A stretch of DNA of 64,000 nucleotides from Oscheius onirici (taxonomy: Eukaryota; Nematoda; Chromadorea; Rhabditida; Rhabditidae), in contig OW051468.1 in assembly GCA_932521025.1 (NCBI GenBank), forward strand, positions 6,324,064-6,388,063, written 5' to 3'. A program made the position numbers and the translations under genes. Shown one piece after another: positions 56,263-64,000 of the stretch. The number at the start of each line of letters is the position of its first letter. The stretch's first letter is position 1. The notes beneath the pieces were generated by a model. That model saw only the letters and a list, made by a program, of their open reading frames with translations. It ran no database searches and was not told where the DNA came from.

Positions 56263-56911
56263 GCTGTTAACTACAGCAGAAACTTCGTCGATCCTGTCAC
56301 GAAGTGCAGCACTCAGATCATTGAGCGTCAGTGGAGGAAGATTAAGTAGCCTCTCCTCCGTCTTGGATCTGGTGTCCGAGAGCGGACTCTTCCTTCCCAC
56401 CTGGCGCTGCACTGGTGGCTGTCGATGAATGACCGTCACGTGTCTTCTGGAACTCATTTCGAAGCACAATTAGCCCCGACTAACTTGTTATTGCAGTTAT
56501 TAAACTTTCTTGTTAAATCTAAAACACAATTGGGTGAAAAGGGATGAAAAACCTGATAAAAATGCAGCCGAAGATGAAGAAATAGGCCCTTCACGTATCC
56601 TACGTCTTTCCAATCCTCGCTCTTGTTCTCCGTTCTCGGAACCTCGCTCTTTTCCTCCGTTCCTGGAAGTAATCACATAGAATTAACAAACAAAATCTGT
56701 ATGGAACAAATCAGTGAGAAACTGGCCTGCAAATTAGCCACGGGGGAGATTCGGATAAATCTCGGACCCGTGGCAAGCTTCTTTCCACTCCTTACCGGCC
56801 CGATCATAAGGCAAATAGAGATGAAAAAAGGGACGATTTTATATCAAAATGACTAAAATAATCATGGAAAACGGCTAATATTCGGTCACAAAGAAGTTCG
56901 GCGACTATTTT
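56263..56911. other. No recognised gene
   Basis: Contains a minus-strand frame (56469-56215) reading LNLPPLTLNDLSAALRDRID and a short plus-strand frame (56623-56856). Neither is recognised. Probably more transposon debris. Confidence 0.4.
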
Positions 56912-57402
56912 TCAACAAAGATTGAGTTTTCTTACGATTGCCGACGGAAAATACTTAAAAATAACGAAAAATGGCGAAGAAACTATATCCAGATCAAAAC
57001 ACGCCATGAAAATAGAATCAAAAGTCCTTGGATGAAAAGTACGTATCTCCGGTGGTGGGTGCAAAATTAATTGGCTGGAGTCAATAAGCTGTTCGTTGGA
57101 AACCGGGATCAGGAAGGAATCGTTAGAAAAGTTAGCATTTTCCCTCAGATCAAACAATGAGGCTTTCGTGTGAGATCACTGATGTGATCTGCGATGTGCC
57201 CGGGCAGCTTTCTGGTCGAGACAGAAGATGTCTGGAGCATCTTCACTACATCCTCAACGGTCTCAAAAAGAACCTGAAAGATGGCGATTCCTGTCTCATA
57301 CACATCCAGGACGGATGGCCGAGCCATGAACCACACGATGCTTCCATCTTTTCCGACGAATTCAAGGAACATTTCAAGATCTAGGTTGAATTCGATAGTC
57401 AA
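56912..57402 (-). pseudogene. Duplicated gene fragment (copy 2), family not recognised
   Basis: Two minus-strand frames: 57402-57145 (MTIEFNLDLEMFLEFVGKDG, then SIVWFMARPSVLDVYETG and HIADHISDLTRK) and 57157-56912 (NFSNDSFLIPVSNEQLIDSS, then a tail unlike copy 1). The first could end at a splice site. The second matches copy 1 at 53331-53705. I cannot assign a fold or decide whether this copy is functional. It lies 3' of LETM1 on the same strand. Confidence 0.4.
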
Positions 57403-57507
57403 TAAACATGATTATCCATACTTTTTGTAGATAAGTTTCTAGAAAAAATAACTTTAATAACCCGATTCACAAAATTTGAAAACAAGTCAACAAAAGAGCT
57501 CTCTTAG

Positions 57508-59311
<1,804 letters not shown>

Positions 59312-59357
59312 TTCTCTAGAATTTTGCAATTTAGCGAAACGAATTGAGGAAAATACA

Positions 59358-59633
59358 TAGACATGGCTGTCAGGCCAGACCGGCCCAGGCCAGGCCTGGA
59401 AATACCGGCCTGGGGGCCGGTCCGGAAGAGAATTTTGGTCGTTTTTAGAAAAAAAAATGGAACTATAAAACTAATCAATAACTTACTAATATTGATGTCT
59501 AAATTATGCTAAAAATTCATTCTAACAAGGGTACCCTTATTTTTGGTCTGACCCCCTACCTACGGCTAAGTCCGGAAACCAGGCCGGTCAGGCCCAGGCC
59601 TGAAAGTTCCGGCCTGGCCCGGAGCCATGTCTA
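59358..59633. mobile_element. hAT non-autonomous element with perfect 11-bp TIRs
   Basis: Left TAGACATGGCT (59358-59368) and right AGCCATGTCTA (59623-59633) are exact inverted repeats. Next to them are GGCC-rich subterminal blocks (CAGGCCTGG; GGCCTGGCCCGGAG) also found at 2591-3480 and 54515-54750. Flanks AAAATACA (59350-59357) and AAAATGCA (59634-59641) differ at one base, an 8-bp target duplication as expected for hAT. 276 bp, no coding. It sits 47 bp upstream of the LETM1 start codon. Confidence 0.85.
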
Positions 59634-60197
59634 AAAATGCATGTAATTTGCATCAGCTGGAAAAAAAATAATCCTGAAAACAACGTTCAAATCTACCGCC
59701 AAAATGGCGCGGATTCGAAATGCTGAAATTTTGTCACTCTTTTCTTTTTATATAGTTTCCTTTTGTTCTAATTTTTGGCTGACTGAACGGTATAAACCAA
59801 AAGTAAGCGTGGCGCAACCTGGACCCAAACAGACCTGTATAAAGTTCTCAAGTTCGCATTCCAATCATTTCCTCCAGCTTGTATGTGATCGTTTATAATC
59901 CCTCATGTTGTTACGTCAGTTTTAGGACGTATTGCAAAGTCTCTCTTCACTGAGCATGTCTCACTTTCGGTTATTGCGCCCCATCGCGAGCGTGCGACAA
60001 AATATGTTCGCTAGGAACGCAAACTGGGGTTGAAATCATCAAAAACGTTGTTCGAATCGAATTTCTTCTTTCTTCATCTAGTTTTCCCGTTATCATCTTT
60101 CTTTCTTCATACAATTACCACTTTATTCTGAAACTCGTCTTCACAGGCATTTTGGATGCATAATGCAACTTTTATTTTTAAGAGGAAGCACGTCAAC
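59634..60197. promoter_or_regulatory. Intergenic/5' region of the Rpt1 gene
   Basis: Divergent region between LETM1 and Rpt1. Pyrimidine-rich near 60060-60115 with CTTCACAG at 60139-60146, a possible trans-splice acceptor before the start region. Confidence 0.4.
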
Positions 60198-61751
<1,554 letters not shown>

Positions 61752-63731
61752 ACTTCTTTTCAGTACTGGTCTTCACACTGTATGTACTTGTCTCTCTTCC
61801 TCCCCATATAAAATCCGGTTTATCTCTAGCTGTCTTCCGGAAATCATTGTGCATTGTGTTTGGATGTGCATATAATCGAGTAAATTATTCAACTTTTTAG
61901 AAGTCTTCCCTCTCTTCTTTCCAAACTTGGGAGAGCGTCTGCCCTTGGCTAATCTGCCATGTGTGGCCACAATGAGCTTGAGCATGAAAGATTCATCAGA
62001 TATTAGCGCATCGTCAGGACATCATCTGAAAAAGGTACATATAGGACGCCGGAAGGTCAGTGCCTTTAATCAGAGGCGGGCGCCCTAATTGACTTGCTGT
62101 TGCCAATCACTGCACATGTCACTCTAGCCTCATAAGTAGCGGCCATCTTATTCATCCAGCTGACGCCCAGAAAGAACAGTATGCTGCTCCCAGAGCCCTC
62201 TAAGTATCCAGTTGCCTCTCGCGTGATTCCCCTCGAAATTCTATCCGTCTAGAGGCGGCCAAACATGGACCCCGGGCCAGGATTCCCAGCACATCCGAGC
62301 TTAGTCCATGTCAGCTGGCACCTTCCCACAAACTAGCGCCTAAAAAGGTCACCTGGCTGAATATCATTAAGTTATACAGATTTGACTGCGTATAATGTTA
62401 TATACTCAGTTAAGTTGCCTCTAAAATACTACGCGACAACGATCAGAAAACTATCTCACGCGTCGGGTCACAGGTCGCGTGCCAAGGTTACGGTACACAC
62501 GGCTGTCAATGCTTGGTGGTCAGTCGCGATTCTTCTGCTTGATCGCCTGGCTGGGAAAGGCAATTTGGATGCGCAGGCAGGTGGTGGTCTTCCACCTGTG
62601 GTGGAGGTGTCTCAAGGGCGGAAACTGGGAGAGAAAGCTGAGCTAATTTCATTAGGAGCCCCGTACGCATTGCGTGACGGATTGGATTGTGCGCGAAATG
62701 TGCAGCCAGAACAAGCGAAAGCAGCTGGTGGAGAGAGAGAGCCACAAACTGTACTTGAGAAAATGATCGTGGGAGAGAGACTGGCAGCATATCTTGTCCC
62801 AATACCAGTCAACTGATAAAAAAAATATTCCTCTTGGTTTTTGTAAAGACCAAACGACTTCATCGCCTGGCGGCATCGTGACCCTATACTTCTTGCATTT
62901 TCTGTGAATTTATGTCGTCTTATCCCCAAGTATTCAACCGAACCCATACTTATCTTTTTGTGCTAGTCTGTCCCTTATTCACTATCTGTCACAAAAAACT
63001 GCGCAGCTTTAAGTTCAAGAGACTTGCAATCTAATCCTGATAATTTCTAACCCGTCGCGACGAATCTTGTGGCCTCGGACCAACAGACTTCCTCACAGAG
63101 TCAGGCACCGATACCATAGTTTTGATTTAGTGATAGTGAGGGGTGATAAATCAGCTTTTTTTCAAAGATGATAACCTTAAGCATGTTAAAAATGGTTCCT
63201 AATGGAACCTAATCTTTCCTTAACAAAGTGCAACGGTGTCCGTCCGTAGTGGTGTCCGCACAGTTGTCGACACTAGCGTAACATGTTTGGTCATGGTAAT
63301 CTTTTATCGATCGAATAGTTTTTTTGAGAGAACGCGTCTGGGCAGTTTAGTTAGAAGGTAGAACAACCAAGAGAGGCTCACTAATATGTCACCAAAAGAC
63401 GGAGGCTGTGCAAGCTGCCGTAGGCTGCTGGTAACTAACTAAAACAACGATGAACTAGAGAACTGAGCCAACAACAGACAAGTTTCTGAACTGCAATGAG
63501 CTACATTGGTTGTAAAAAGTCTTGAGTAGAATTTGAGTAAATAGGCATTTGTATACGAGTGCGCTGTGATTTAAAGAAGCCCTGTTTCCTTCGAAACATA
63601 TTAGAAGATGAATGTACTGTATTCTCTTCCGTGTCCCGACAGAACCAAAGTTATAAATTCACATAATACTGAACTAGTTTTCTGAACTATGAATTCACAA
63701 AGTTTCCCAATTCAAAATTCTTTCGAATTAA
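61752..63731. other. Two kilobases without a supported gene
   Basis: A minus-strand frame at 61985-61773 is Lys/Arg-rich (RLAKGRRSPKFGKKRGKTSK) but overlaps the presumed 3' UTR of rpt-1 and has no recognised family. 62040-62350 is more GC-rich than its surroundings. Frames at 62382-62816 on both strands are open but unrecognised. No tRNA or snRNA was seen. Confidence 0.4.
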
Positions 63732-63931
63732 ATGAGTCAGTGTTGTATCGATCGATCAAACAGATCATTTCACAATGTTTGTGTCAAAAAGTTTTATAGA
63801 TTCTCACTACTGAGACAAAAGATAAACTGCTGTCAGAAAAGAAAAGAGTCAAAACATATCGATTTCCCTCTCAAACAAGATTCAAACGGACATGACATCA
63901 AAGCTAACTATACAGTTTGTATTGTGAACAA
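63732..63931 (+). CDS. Possible exon of a gene continuing past the right edge
   Basis: The frame from 63732 reads NRSFHNVCVKKFYRF, then SKHIDFPLKQDSNGHDIKAN and YTVCIVNK, ending at an AAG|GTGAGA donor. Only the donor and an uninterrupted frame support it. No family recognised. Confidence 0.25.
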
Positions 63932-64000
63932 GGTGAGAATCCGTTCTCTTCTTCCCAAAAGCATCCCTCGAGGATAGCCGTGGGTGGCGGCTGGTCTGTT

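Noticed and set aside
60156-60197. Upstream Met for Rpt1
   Set aside because: Adds residues absent from the family; MPDYLG at 60198 matches the orthologue start.
61773-61985. Lys/Arg-rich frame (-) after Rpt1
   Set aside because: Overlaps the likely 3' UTR of rpt-1, no family match, no splice signals.

Overview
This is a nuclear genomic window from a nematode. The evidence is the gene set together with the gene structure. Most introns are 37-50 nt, with TTTCAG acceptors and GTAAGT/GTGAGT donors. The genes include Srg-like chemoreceptors, a catalytically altered ferrochelatase-like protein like the one nematodes keep despite haem auxotrophy, an EAK-7/MEAK7 homologue, a cofactor-independent phosphoglycerate mutase and a CRH-2/CREB3 membrane bZIP. 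I cannot name the species. No rRNA, tRNA, SL RNA or CRISPR was recognised.

Layout. 0-1.6 kb holds two tandem chemoreceptor genes on the minus strand. 2.0-2.6 kb holds a small single-pass membrane protein, followed by a hAT transposon relic (2.6-3.5 kb). 3.5-16.4 kb is a long, sparsely coding plus-strand stretch. It ends in a well-resolved SK-type (KCNN/kcnl) calcium-activated potassium channel at 13.8-16.3 kb, and scattered candidate exons upstream may be alternative N-termini. 16.8-19.6 kb is a large inverted duplication with a decayed mariner and a broken aspartyl-protease-like fragment between its arms. 20.3-36 kb is gene-dense: DXO/DOM-3 decapping nuclease (-), NDUFS3 (+), EAK-7 (-), HSBP1 (-), dynein light intermediate chain (+), CARMIL (-), ferrochelatase-like (+), a Cys-rich membrane protein (+) and a second Lys/Glu-rich membrane protein (-). 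39.4-47 kb carries the CREB3-like factor (+), phosphoglycerate mutase (-) and an A20/AN1 zinc-finger protein (-). 47-50.9 kb has no gene I can support. 50.9-53 kb is an SLC17-like transporter (-). 53-57.4 kb is a transposon graveyard (hAT, Brinker-HTH transposase, RTE-type LINE, Merlin) with a duplicated gene fragment. 57.5-59.3 kb is LETM1 (-), 60.2-61.8 kb is proteasome ATPase Rpt1 (+), and 62-64 kb is unassigned.

The genes are mostly single housekeeping loci in divergent or convergent pairs. Three encode mitochondrial proteins (NDUFS3, LETM1, and probably the ferrochelatase-like protein). Two groups look operon-like: ferrochelatase-like plus Cys-rich membrane protein (130 bp apart, plus strand), and HSBP1 followed by EAK-7 (170 bp apart, minus strand). 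Exon coordinates were worked out by hand from reading-frame continuity and splice consensus and may be off by a base or two in places. The most unusual observations are the pseudo-ferrochelatase that appears to keep its four cysteines but not its active-site histidine, three GC-AG introns in unrelated genes, several foldback elements, and the inverted duplication whose two copies have decayed at opposite ends.
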